Positions 13,586-21,757 of a DNA stretch of 33,993 bases are shown in pieces. Below the pieces are notes generated by a model, which saw only the letters and a program-made list of their open reading frames with translations, was not told the origin of the DNA and made no database searches. The first letter of the stretch is position 1. Every line of letters begins with the position of its first letter. A program made the translations under genes and the position numbers. The stretch lies in contig DEQO01000105.1 in NCBI GenBank assembly GCA_002360495.1, positions 1 through 33,993 of the forward strand, read 5' to 3'. The stretch is from Flavobacteriales bacterium UBA3364 (GTDB lineage: Bacteria; Bacteroidota; Bacteroidia; Flavobacteriales_F; PHOS-HE28).

Positions 13586-14413
13586 ATGGCCCACATCCTG
13601 ATCCCCACCGACTTCAGCCCGAACGCACTGAATGCCGCCTTGTATGCCATGGAACTCTATGGTGCCGAGGGCAACACGTTCACGATCCTGCATTGCTATA
13701 TGATGTCGGCCCCTGGCAGGGGTGTCATGCTGAACATCGATGATCAGTTGAAGAAGAACGCGATGGAGGATCTGGCTGCGTTCGTTGATTCCTTGCGGGC
13801 TAAGCTTCCCGGCAGCAGGCACCAGATGGTTGTGAAGTGTGAGCGCGGGTATGTTCCTGAAGTGATCAGCGTGTACAAGGACCGTGAGGATGCCCCGGAC
13901 ATTGTCGTGATGGGAACCCAAGGGGCCACCGGTATCGAGCACGTGCTGATGGGGACCAATACCGCCGACGCGATCAAACGGGGTGGTCTGCCACTCCTGG
14001 CCGTGCCCGCACAGGCGGTCTTCGAACCTCCAGGCCACATCATCCTCGCTGACGATAGCAGCCCTGTTGCTCCCACCACGGCGAACGCGTTGTTGGACAT
14101 CGTGCAGCGCACGGGGGCTAGGGTAGCGGTGTTGCGCATGATCAACGAGGACGTGCATGCAGGTACGGAGGAACCGCAGATCTGCTCGTTCGAAACGGTG
14201 TTCGGCGCGCAAGCGCACAGTCATGTCTACATGAGCGGCACTGATCTCCTTGGCGTGATCGACGAACAGATCGAGCGCAGCGGTGCAGGAATGATCGCCA
14301 TCGTGCATCGCGAGCGCGGCTGGCTGGAGGGACTTTTCCACCGTAGCCTTTCGGCCCGCCTGGCCATGCATACGCACATTCCCCTGCTCGTGCTGCAAGA
14401 CCCGGGCGCTTGA
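13586..14413 (+). CDS. tandem-domain universal stress protein with intact ATP loop
   Basis: A 275-residue protein with two USP domains. Domain 1 runs from MAHILIPTDFSPNALNAALY to IVVMGTQGATGIEHVLMGTN, which fits the ATP-binding standard G-x2-G-x9-G-(S/T) exactly, unlike the other two USPs here, then GLPLLAVP. Domain 2 begins HIILADDSSPVAPTTANALL and ends AIVHRERGWLEGLFHRSLSA and IPLLVLQDPG. The end segment R-x-x-G-(F/W)-x-x-x-x-(F/L)-H-x-S is shared by all three USPs and shows they are related copies. It is followed after 64 bp by the M50 protease gene on the same strand. Confidence 0.93.
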   Translation: MAHILIPTDFSPNALNAALYAMELYGAEGNTFTILHCYMMSAPGRGVMLNIDDQLKKNAMEDLAAFVDSLRAKLPGSRHQMVVKCERGYVPEVISVYKDREDAPDIVVMGTQGATGIEHVLMGTNTADAIKRGGLPLLAVPAQAVFEPPGHIILADDSSPVAPTTANALLDIVQRTGARVAVLRMINEDVHAGTEEPQICSFETVFGAQAHSHVYMSGTDLLGVIDEQIERSGAGMIAIVHRERGWLEGLFHRSLSARLAMHTHIPLLVLQDPGA

Positions 14414-14477
14414 GGCGCGGTGCTGTCCCGCATACCTGCTCTTGAACTTGGCGAACTTCCGATCCAGCCGTTCACAC

Positions 14478-15623
14478 ATGGCCACCCGCACGAGCGCTTC
14501 CCTCACACTGTTCAGCTTCAAAGGCATTCCGGTGCGCGTGCACTGGTCGTTCCTGTTGCTGGTCGTTTATGTCCTTTTCACCGGCTTGAGCGCGGGCATG
14601 GCCATGCCGCTGCTCGTGCAACAATTACTGTATGTGTGCGCGGTCTTCTGTTGCGTGGTGTTGCACGAGTTCGGCCATGCCCTCACCGCACTGCGCTACG
14701 GCGTCAAGACCAGGAGCATCACCTTGTTGCCCATCGGCGGGGTGGCCAGCCTGGAGCGGATACCGGAAGAGCCAAGACAAGAACTGCTGGTGACCGTGGC
14801 CGGTCCGCTGGTCAACCTGGCGATAGCCGCGGTGGTGAGCGTGCCGTTCATCCTGCTCGGACATACCGTGTTCGTGGAAGAGACGATCGTGGGAGGCGCT
14901 GGTGTGGTCGCGTTGGCACGCTTCCTTATCGTTGTCAATATCGGCTTGTTCTTCTTCAATCTCGTTCCGGCGTTTCCCATGGACGGTGGGAGGATCCTGC
15001 GCTCCATCCTCGCCCTGCGCATGGACCGTGTGCGCGCCACACGCATTGCGGGCACCGTAGGCAAGGTGTTCGCAGGGCTCTTTGTGCTGGCGGCCTTCGG
15101 TCGGGGCAATCCCATGCTCGCCCTCATCGGTGTGTTCATCTTCTTCGGCGCCACGGCTGAGATGCACATGGTCGCCACCCAACGGGTGCTCCGCGGCGCC
15201 CGTGCCCGCGACGTGATGCGCACCCGGTTCTGGAGCATGCCGCACGATGCCACGGTGCAACAGGCTGCGGCCGACTTGCTGGCCGTCGGCGACCACGCTG
15301 TGGTCGTCCTCCGCAACGGCCTCTTCGATCGGGTCGTCGATCGGGCGACCATCATCCAGGCCATGCAGCAAGGCGATCCGGGGCGTCACCTGGATACCCT
15401 GGCCGCAACGGTGCCCGATGCCGTGCCGCCGGACGCGGAGGCGAACAGCATCCAGGAGAAACTGGCCAGGGGTCTGTGGCCCCTGATGCCAGTGATCGAG
15501 AACGGCCGCTTGATCGGTGTGCTCGAACAGGACAACCTGGCGGAATACGTCGAGTTGAACCAAGCGGCCCCGGAACGGGCCATCTTGCACATCGGTTCCA
15601 ACCCGCCCGCACAACAACTATGA
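14478..15623 (+). CDS. M50 site-2-type metalloprotease with CBS domains
   Basis: A 381-residue inner-membrane zinc protease. Zinc ligands are H63, H67 (HEFGH in VVLHEFGHALTALRYG) and D169 in NLVPAFPMDGG (161-171), the paired motifs of site-2 proteases. About six membrane helices cover residues 20-220. Two CBS domains follow (about 235-290 and 300-365), which in this group bind adenine nucleotides and may gate activity by energy state. Overall plan: SpoIVFB/Rip3-like (M50B with CBS). The ATG at 14478 is chosen since MATRTSASLTLFSFKGIPVRVHWSF matches family starts; 14442 is possible. The stop overlaps the next ATG (15620-15623). Homologues sit beside USPs in the DosR regulon (Rv2625c), supporting a stress role. 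Confidence 0.93.
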   Translation: MATRTSASLTLFSFKGIPVRVHWSFLLLVVYVLFTGLSAGMAMPLLVQQLLYVCAVFCCVVLHEFGHALTALRYGVKTRSITLLPIGGVASLERIPEEPRQELLVTVAGPLVNLAIAAVVSVPFILLGHTVFVEETIVGGAGVVALARFLIVVNIGLFFFNLVPAFPMDGGRILRSILALRMDRVRATRIAGTVGKVFAGLFVLAAFGRGNPMLALIGVFIFFGATAEMHMVATQRVLRGARARDVMRTRFWSMPHDATVQQAAADLLAVGDHAVVVLRNGLFDRVVDRATIIQAMQQGDPGRHLDTLAATVPDAVPPDAEANSIQEKLARGLWPLMPVIENGRLIGVLEQDNLAEYVELNQAAPERAILHIGSNPPAQQL

Positions 15624-16909
15624 ACGCTCTCCCCTGGATGTCCGCTGCTGAAGCCGTGCGTTCGATCCGCTCGGGCCAGCGCGTGTTCGTGCACGGCAGC
15701 GCCGCCACGCCCATCGCCTTGTTGCGCGCATTGTTCGCACGCGTGGGTGAGGTGGAGGACGTGGAGCTGGTGAGCATCAGTACGCTGGGTGATATCGGGC
15801 TGAACGGGCCCCACGTGGAGAAGAGCTTCCGGATCAATTCGCTCTTCGTCTCGGAGAACGTGCGCGAAGTGGTGAACGGCCCCGACGGAGACTACGTCCC
15901 CGTTTTCCTCAGCGAGATACCGCGACTGTTCGACCAGGGCATCCTGCCGCTCGATGTGGCCATGGTCCACGTTTCTCCACCGGACGCGCATGGCTTCTGT
16001 TCGCTCGGTGTAAGCGTGGATGTGGCCCGCTCCGCCGTGCGCAACGCACCCGTGGTGATCGCCCAGGTGAACCCGAACATGCCCCGCACACATGGCGAAG
16101 GCAGTGTGCACATCAGCCGTTTCGCGGCGCTGGTGGCGGTGGATGATCAGCTGCCGGAAGTCGACTACTCCAGCGGTATCGGTGAGCGCGAGAAACGGAT
16201 CGGCACCTTGTGCGCGGAGCTGATCGAGGACGGATCGACGCTCCAGCTGGGTATCGGCGCCATCCCCGATGCGATCCTGCACAGCCTCGCCGGGCACAGG
16301 GACCTGGGCGTGCATACCGAAATGTGCTCCAACGGCATCATCGATCTGGTGGAGAAGGGCGTTATCACGAACCGCTTCAAGAAGAAGCACCCGGGCCGCG
16401 TCGTCACCAGCTTCGCCCTCGGCACGCGGCGGTTGTATGACCTGGTGCACGACAACCCGCAATTCGCTTTCCTCGATGCACAGTACGTCAACGATGGCAA
16501 AGTGATCCGGGAGAATCCCAAGGTCGCTGCGATCAACAGTGCCATCGAACTCGACCTTACTGGGCAGGTATGCGCCGACAGTATCGGTACCTATCAGTAC
16601 TCTGGCGTGGGCGGCCAACTGGACTTCATGCGCGGTGCGGCCTTGTCCAAGGGCGGCAAGCCGATCATCGCCATGGCATCCACAACGGGCAGGGGCGAGA
16701 GCAAGATCGTGCCGTTCCTGAAGCAAGGCGCCGGTGTGGTGACAACACGCGCTCATCTGCACTACGTGGTCACCGAGCATGGCGTGGCCTATCTGTATGG
16801 CAAGAACCTGCGACAACGGGCCGAAGCGCTCGTCGCCATCGCCCACCCCGAACACCGTGAGTCGCTGGCGCGATCTTCGTTCGAGCGTTTCGGAGCGACC
16901 GGTCGTTAA
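15620..16909 (+). CDS. acetyl-CoA hydrolase / CoA-transferase (4-hydroxybutyrate or acetate type)
   Basis: A 429-residue cytoplasmic enzyme of the family that moves CoA between acetyl-CoA and a carboxylate (acetate, succinate, 4-hydroxybutyrate or butyrate). Seen: N-terminal domain with VFVHGSAATP (23-32), VSPPDAHGFCSLG (119-130), the CoA-site LGIGAIPDAI (210-219), and the catalytic glutamate E234 in VHTEMCSNGIIDL; C-terminal domain with YSGVGGQLDFMRGA and VTEHGVAYLYGKNLRQRAEA. Length is normal for the family. The substrate cannot be fixed from sequence. ATGA overlap with the M50 gene shows translational coupling. Such an enzyme would allow acetate formation and CoA recycling when respiration is limited, which fits the island. 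Confidence 0.93.
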   Translation: MNALPWMSAAEAVRSIRSGQRVFVHGSAATPIALLRALFARVGEVEDVELVSISTLGDIGLNGPHVEKSFRINSLFVSENVREVVNGPDGDYVPVFLSEIPRLFDQGILPLDVAMVHVSPPDAHGFCSLGVSVDVARSAVRNAPVVIAQVNPNMPRTHGEGSVHISRFAALVAVDDQLPEVDYSSGIGEREKRIGTLCAELIEDGSTLQLGIGAIPDAILHSLAGHRDLGVHTEMCSNGIIDLVEKGVITNRFKKKHPGRVVTSFALGTRRLYDLVHDNPQFAFLDAQYVNDGKVIRENPKVAAINSAIELDLTGQVCADSIGTYQYSGVGGQLDFMRGAALSKGGKPIIAMASTTGRGESKIVPFLKQGAGVVTTRAHLHYVVTEHGVAYLYGKNLRQRAEALVAIAHPEHRESLARSSFERFGATGR

Positions 16910-17104
16910 CAGGCACAACGATCCAGTGATCAGGAGCATGTCCGTGAATGCCCGGCCACAGTGCCTGCCCGTCTTCTTTATCATTGCGGAGAGGACCAAG
17001 GAGCAGCGCACCGGTCAGCCTGCTGGGCCGGACAGGACGGGAGGATCGTCGGTTGTGCAGCTCTGTTATCAGCTAACGCGAACATCTGCGCAGACCTTCA
17101 ACTG

Positions 17105-17935
17105 ATGAACGACAAGCAGCCCCTCTTCGGATCAGATGCTTACTCCCCGCAGGAGATCGCCGAGCGTGTGGAGCGTGTGGGCGTGGTGAAGGCGCGCCTG
17201 CCGTTCATGAAACTCTTCATGCTCGGCATCTTGGCAGGTGCATTCATCGGCCTGGGCGCGATGTTCTACACACTGGTCGTCAGCGACGTTTCGCTGGGTT
17301 TCGCGACCGGTCGCGTGCTTGGTGGCGTGGCGTTCTCCCTGGGGCTGATCCTCGTTTCGGTGGCCGGTGCGGAACTCTTCACCGGCAACAACCTGCTCGC
17401 CATGGCGTGGGCCGATGGGCGCATCGCCACCACAGAGGTGCTGCGGAACTGGGCCGTGGTGTGCACCGCCAATTTCATCGGGGGCGCCGGCCTGGCCGTG
17501 CTGGTACACCTTTCGGGTCATGCGCAGATGAACGACGGTGCCATCGCAGCGCAGTATGCAAGGATCGCCGCCGTGAAGTGCACCCTCCCGTTCTGGCAGG
17601 CGTTCTTGAGCGGCGTGCTGTGCAACGTGCTTGTTTGCCTTGCCGTGTGGATGAGCTTCGCCGGGCGCAGCGTGGTGGACAAGGCCGTGGCCATCGTGTT
17701 CCCCATCACCGCGTTCGTGGCCGCAGGCTTCGAGCACAGCGTGGCGAACATGTACTTCATCCCGATGGGCGTGCTGCTCGCGCACGATGACCCATCATTG
17801 AAGAGCGAGGCGGGCATCCATCTGATGGGTTTGCTGCACAATCTCCTGCCGGTGATCCTCGGCAACCTGGTTGGCGGCAGCGGTTTCGTGGCGCTGGTGT
17901 ACCACTTGATCTACCGCAAGCGCCCTGGGTCGTGA
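17105..17935 (+). CDS. formate/nitrite transporter (FNT) family channel
   Basis: A 276-residue inner-membrane protein of the FocA/NirC group, with six helices and the family features: N-terminal amphipathic segment (AYSPQEIAERVERVGVVKARLPF), LGILAGAFIGLGAMFY (helix 1), AGAELFTGNNLLAMAWADG with the conserved 'ELFTGN', CNVLVCLAVWMSFAGRS (helix 4) and AAGFEHSVANMYFIPMG with the central H of 'FEHSVANM'. It conducts formate, nitrite or hydrosulfide; which one cannot be told. The ATG at 17105 is supported by a box GACCTTCA (17093-17100) four bases before it. Only a half-site (ATCAG, 17068-17072) is found at the place where a dyad would be expected. It ends the intact part of the rightward stress block. 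Confidence 0.93.
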   Translation: MNDKQPLFGSDAYSPQEIAERVERVGVVKARLPFMKLFMLGILAGAFIGLGAMFYTLVVSDVSLGFATGRVLGGVAFSLGLILVSVAGAELFTGNNLLAMAWADGRIATTEVLRNWAVVCTANFIGGAGLAVLVHLSGHAQMNDGAIAAQYARIAAVKCTLPFWQAFLSGVLCNVLVCLAVWMSFAGRSVVDKAVAIVFPITAFVAAGFEHSVANMYFIPMGVLLAHDDPSLKSEAGIHLMGLLHNLLPVILGNLVGGSGFVALVYHLIYRKRPGS

Positions 17936-18034
17936 CATGACGGTTCCGCGTGCCCCACGCTCCTCCGTTCGAACCACTGACCTCGCTGCGGCCGATCCAT
18001 CCCGTCATCACCGAACTTCGCGACAGGCGGAGCA

Positions 18035-18187
18035 ATGATGGACCCGCGGAAACAGGCTGCAGCCGATCAACAGGGATTCACCCGTTTCAACCGTGCCGAA
18101 CTGGTGCGGACCGGCGCGGACCATTTCGATCGCATGCAGCGCCTCATGGACGGCGCGCGCATGCCGAGCTGGCGTGCTGATCGCGAT
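18035..18187 (+). pseudogene. N-terminal remnant of a phospholipase-D-like protein
   Basis: After ATGATGG at 18035 the frame reads GFTRFNRAELVRTGADHF then DRMQRLMDGAR. This resembles the start of PLD/cardiolipin-synthase-like proteins ('NR..LV..G...FD.L..LID.AR', which precedes the strand with 'I.LQTY'). The similarity stops near 18163, and the rest of the frame is antisense to the AI-2E permease gene. No HxK motifs remain, so it cannot be an active PLD. It probably marks a rearrangement joining the stress island to the permease region. Assignment is by pattern only. 99 bp separate it from the FNT gene. Confidence 0.5.
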
Positions 18188-19233
18188 CAGCTGCTTCCGG
18201 AAGGCAAGGGCCTCGACTTGCCAAGCAGCATGGCGAACGGGCGCCACTCCTCCAGTTCACCGGCAACGATCATCAGGATGGAGGCCAGCGGCGGGAAGAG
18301 CACCATGCCCGCAACGCCCCAGATCACCGCGCCAACCATCACCAGCAGCAATGCCGCCAGCGTGTTCAGGCCCAGTTCATCACCCACCACCTTGGGGAAG
18401 ATGATGTTCGCTTCGAGGTATTGCACCACGGTGAACACGGCGACCACACCGAGCGGCGCCCAAATGGTCCCGGTACTCATCCACGCAATGGAGATCGGGA
18501 GCAGCGACGACAGCACGAGCCCCACGTAGGGCACGATGGTCATCACCGCCGTGACCATGCCGAAGAGCAACGCGTTGGGCACACCGAGGATCAGCAATCC
18601 GATGGTGTTCAGACAGCCCACGATCAGGTACACTTTCACCATGCCTGCGAGGAACGCGGCGAACCGCTTCACGCTACGCTCCAGGATCGGGCCCATGCGC
18701 TCCCTGAGTCCGCCACCGGCCAGGGCCGCTACGGCCGTTGAGAGGTGCTCGCGATCGTACAAGAGAAAACCCGCGATCACGGGAATGATGAACAGGTTGA
18801 AGAGCATGCCCCCGATGGCATTCGCCGAGCGAAGGATGACCTGTCCGATATCGCCCGGCACCAGTTGGATGAGATCGAGCACCCACCGATCCCCGATGGA
18901 GGGCTCGGCGCCAATGTTCGTGCGGAGCCATTCACGCACGACGAGCATCGCTTGCGACGCCTGCGCACCCAATTGCGGTGCCTGCTTCAGGAACGCGTCC
19001 ACTTGCCACACGACCACCATGCCGAGCAGACCGGCGAACCCGGTGACCACCAGCAGCCCCATAACGATGGCCAGCGCACGCGGAACGCGATGGCGCTCCA
19101 TGCGCGCCACCAAGGGATGCAAGGCCATGGCCAGCAACACCCCGAACGCGACGGGTACCAGCACCGACCGGCCCACATACAACAAGGCAAGGACCGAACA
19201 GAGGATCAGCAACCGGTCGCGAAGCGTGCTCAT
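18187..19233 (-). CDS. AI-2E family transporter (PerM/YdiK-like permease)
   Basis: A 348-residue inner-membrane protein with about eight helices. It starts MSTLRDRLLILCSVLALLYV, followed by VLVPVAFGVLLAMALHPLV and a soluble periplasmic-type segment (QAPQLGAQASQAMLVVREWL). The C-terminal half carries the family blocks GVPNALLFGMVTAVMTIVPYVG and VVQYLEANIIFPKVVGDELG followed by LNTLAALLLVMVGAVIWGV. Family members were named for AI-2 export, but many act as Na+/H+ or small-molecule permeases, so the substrate is unknown. The frame is open upstream, but the ATG at 19233 gives a normal family N terminus. Its 3' end touches the PLD remnant on the other strand. Confidence 0.92.
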   Translation of the reverse strand: MSTLRDRLLILCSVLALLYVGRSVLVPVAFGVLLAMALHPLVARMERHRVPRALAIVMGLLVVTGFAGLLGMVVVWQVDAFLKQAPQLGAQASQAMLVVREWLRTNIGAEPSIGDRWVLDLIQLVPGDIGQVILRSANAIGGMLFNLFIIPVIAGFLLYDREHLSTAVAALAGGGLRERMGPILERSVKRFAAFLAGMVKVYLIVGCLNTIGLLILGVPNALLFGMVTAVMTIVPYVGLVLSSLLPISIAWMSTGTIWAPLGVVAVFTVVQYLEANIIFPKVVGDELGLNTLAALLLVMVGAVIWGVAGMVLFPPLASILMIVAGELEEWRPFAMLLGKSRPLPSGSS

Positions 19234-19581
19234 GCGGAAATGATCAGTACGGCTGTGCGGGCAATGCGCAAAAGGTATCCAACTCCCGCCGATCGGTACA
19301 GGATCTTCATCAGGCCCCGGTCCGTTCACCGATGCCGGTCGGTAGGAAGCAGTTCGGAACCTCTTGCCGGTGATGCTGGGCGATCTGGTGGAGGCAGCGG
19401 CTTGGTGGTCTTGGAGTGTTGCAAGGCTCACCGCCGGAACCGGAATGGTTCACCATGATGGGGGCATGGCGGTCCCCGGACTTGTTGTGGCTGCCTGCAT
19501 CGTGATCATCGGAACCACGGACCACTTCTCAGGACAGGGCCGCTTTGTGGAGCAGTAGGCCCATGGGACCGAAGGGCAGGG
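19234..19581. other. non-coding stretch between divergent genes
   Basis: No convincing gene, RNA or repeat was found between the AI-2E permease and the T9SS protein gene. Short frames of about 60-70 codons on both strands have no recognisable product. No Crp/Fnr-like dyad was found here. Confidence 0.5.
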
Positions 19582-19611
19582 TTGCGTGGAAGGGGGGTCT
19601 TGTTAACTTCA
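19582..19611 (+). promoter_or_regulatory. candidate Bacteroidota promoter for the VCBS/ASPIC protein
   Basis: TTG (19582-19584), then exactly 19 bases, then TAACTTCA (19604-19611). The spacing equals the TTG-N19-TAnnTTTG consensus of the Bacteroidota primary sigma factor, and the -7 box matches at four of six fixed positions. The ATG at 19648 would have a leader of about 33 bases. Confidence 0.4.
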
Positions 19612-19647
19612 ACCTGTCTTGAACCGCTCATAACAACCCAATGGACC

Positions 19648-21615
19648 ATGCGCCACGTTATTACACTTTCGCTCTTCGCCGTCGTTGGTTCGCTTGAGGC
19701 CCAGAACAGCTGTTCCACCGCTCTGCCGATCGGTCCGGGATCGCATGTGGTGCCGGGCATCACCGGGGTGGAGACCCCGGTACCGATCTGTGTCAACACC
19801 GGAGCGGGTGCTACAGCAGGGATGTGGTACAGGTACACACCCGCCTTGGACACGGGTATTGTCGTCACCTCCGTCGGCAGCGGCGTGGACACGCGAGTGC
19901 ACATCTACACCGGTACCTGCGGTAATTTGAGCTGTGTGGACGGCGACGATGATTCCGGTGGTAGTGGCGGGACCTCTGAAGTGAACTTCAGCGTTGTAGG
20001 AGGAACCACCTACTATATCGCATTCGATGATCGCTGGAGCGATGCTGGATTCACCTTCCAGTTGAATGAAATTGCACAGACCGTGCTGCTGGTCGAACCC
20101 GTGGGATGGACGCAGGGTCCGAGCACGGGTCTTTCCGGCGCGGTGCTGACGGTCGTTGATATGAACGGGGACCACCTCGATGATGTGGTCGCGGCCAATA
20201 GTACGAGCATCAAGGTCGCCCGCCAGGGAACTTCCGGGGCGTTCGTCAACTACGAGTATACGTTCCCTGCCACCATGCACAGCCCTTCGTTCAGCATGGC
20301 TGCCGGTGACATGGACAACAACGGCTACACCGATCTGCTTTATGGAGGTGGCGGGGGCACCTTCATGCTCGCGACCGATGACGGCATGGGCTTCGTGGAA
20401 CACTCCATCGACGGATACATCTTCGCGCAACGCACGAATATGGCGGACATCGACAACGATGGAAACCTGGATGGATTCTACTGCCACGACACGGGAACGA
20501 ACGTCTATTTCTTCAGCGACGGCCAGGGGAATTTCACCCAGGGCAGTGGCGAGCTTAGCCAGGTGGGTGGCAATTACGGCAGTATTTGGATCGATTACGA
20601 CAACGACGGTGACCTGGACATGTACAATACCAAGTGCGGTGGGGGCAACGGGATCGACGCGCTGTTCAGGAACGACGGCAATGCGCAATTCACCGACGTC
20701 GCCCCCGAACTTGGCTTTGCTGTCGTGGGGCATCAGGCGTGGTCCACAGCATGGGGGGATTTCGACAACGATGGTGACATGGATGCGTTCGTCGGAAAGT
20801 CCGGTACCATGGCGCATAAACTCATGCGCAACAACGGCGATTCCTTCACCGATGTGGTCGAGGGTTCGGGTACGGAACTTGCCGCCTCCTGCATCGAGTG
20901 GCGTACACACGATTTCAACAACGATGGCTACCTGGATATCCTCGGTCAGTCCGAATTGCTCTACAACGTCGGCGGATTGCACTTTGAGATCAGCGACATC
21001 GTTCCGTCCAACGGACCGATCGGTGACCTGAACAACGATGGCTTCCTGGATATGGTGAACGGATCGACGATCTACTTCAACAACGGGAACGACAACCATT
21101 GGTTGACGGTGTCGCCGATCGGTGTGGTGAGCAATCGCAGCGGCGTTGGTGCGCGGGTGAAGGTGATAACGGCACAAGGTGAACAGATCCGTGACATCGT
21201 CAGCGGTGACGGTTGTCGGTACATGAGCACACTGAACGCCCACTTCGGCCTTGGGGCCATCGATGCCATCGAACAGGTCGAGATCCGGTGGCCGTCCGGG
21301 ATCGTGGATGTGATCCATGCGCCTGCGGTGGATGGGACCCTCGTGGTGGAGGAAGGACTGTCCACCGCTGTTCTTCCCGCGGCATCAGCGGGAGAGATCG
21401 GGTTGTTCCCCAATCCGGTCCAAGACCGGTTGTCGTTGCGTGGTGCGCGCTCCACTTCAGTACGGATCCGCATTGTGGACATGACAGGGCGCATGGTGTT
21501 GGAGTCGTCGGTCGTTGGGAACAGCGTGGACGTTTCGGGTCTGTCGAACGGCACCTATGGCGTGACGGTGGTGGATGGGGGGCGCACAACGCATGCATCG
21601 TTTGTGAAGAACTAG
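19648..21615 (+). CDS. secreted VCBS/FG-GAP and ASPIC/UnbV protein with T9SS sorting domain
   Basis: A 655-residue protein exported by Sec (signal peptide 1-19, MRHVITLSLFAVVGSLEAQ) and then by the type IX system. Residues 20-142 look like a PPC-type beta domain (CSTALPIGPGS, MWYRYTP, TYYIAFDD). From 170 to about 480 there are at least seven D-x-(N/D)-x-(D/N)-G-x-x-D calcium-type loops (DMNGDHLDDV, DMDNNGYTDL, DIDNDGNLDG, DYDNDGDLDM, DFDNDGDMDA, DFNNDGYLDI, DLNNDGFLDM), giving an FG-GAP beta-propeller. An ASPIC/UnbV domain follows (RSGVGARVKV, HFGLGAIDAIEQVEIRWPSG). The end has GLFPNPVQDRLSL and a final GTYGVTVVDGG..., the Por sorting domain. Likely a cell-surface adhesion or binding protein; ligand unknown. 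Confidence 0.93.
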   Translation: MRHVITLSLFAVVGSLEAQNSCSTALPIGPGSHVVPGITGVETPVPICVNTGAGATAGMWYRYTPALDTGIVVTSVGSGVDTRVHIYTGTCGNLSCVDGDDDSGGSGGTSEVNFSVVGGTTYYIAFDDRWSDAGFTFQLNEIAQTVLLVEPVGWTQGPSTGLSGAVLTVVDMNGDHLDDVVAANSTSIKVARQGTSGAFVNYEYTFPATMHSPSFSMAAGDMDNNGYTDLLYGGGGGTFMLATDDGMGFVEHSIDGYIFAQRTNMADIDNDGNLDGFYCHDTGTNVYFFSDGQGNFTQGSGELSQVGGNYGSIWIDYDNDGDLDMYNTKCGGGNGIDALFRNDGNAQFTDVAPELGFAVVGHQAWSTAWGDFDNDGDMDAFVGKSGTMAHKLMRNNGDSFTDVVEGSGTELAASCIEWRTHDFNNDGYLDILGQSELLYNVGGLHFEISDIVPSNGPIGDLNNDGFLDMVNGSTIYFNNGNDNHWLTVSPIGVVSNRSGVGARVKVITAQGEQIRDIVSGDGCRYMSTLNAHFGLGAIDAIEQVEIRWPSGIVDVIHAPAVDGTLVVEEGLSTAVLPAASAGEIGLFPNPVQDRLSLRGARSTSVRIRIVDMTGRMVLESSVVGNSVDVSGLSNGTYGVTVVDGGRTTHASFVKN

Positions 21616-21745
21616 ATCCCACTTCACCACCGCTCAAGGTCCGGTCACGGGAGGTTTACCGGCGAGGAAGAAGCTCCTGGAATGGGAAGGCGCTTTCCGG
21701 GAAGGGTCCGATCTGTTCACGGCGTTCGGGGAAGCTTGAAGCGCC

Positions 21746-21753
21746 TAATTTCA
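21746..21753 (+). promoter_or_regulatory. candidate -7 box of the LOG-family gene (leaderless arrangement)
   Basis: TAATTTCA matches TAnnTTTG at four of six fixed positions and is followed by CAGC and the ATG at 21758, the same four-base spacing seen before alkD, crp and others. Confidence 0.4.
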
Positions 21754-21757
21754 CAGC

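Noticed and set aside
13350..13601. 83-codon plus-strand frame between two USP genes
   Set aside because: It overlaps both USP genes and is Gln/Pro/His-rich without pattern; the cysteine-rich frame at 13375-13533 explains the same bases better.
15386..17011. 541-codon minus-strand frame over the CoA-transferase
   Set aside because: Antisense artefact of codon bias; no domain, and the plus strand encodes a complete enzyme.
17060..17072. Crp/Fnr-like dyad before the FNT gene
   Set aside because: Only the right half (ATCAG) is present at the expected distance; the left half does not match TGAY.
17960..17990. tRNA T-arm-like GTTCGAACCAC
   Set aside because: No acceptor, D or anticodon arm can be formed around it; chance match.
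19609..21318. 569-codon minus-strand frame over the VCBS protein
   Set aside because: Antisense to repeated calcium-loop codons, which produce a long repetitive shadow frame.
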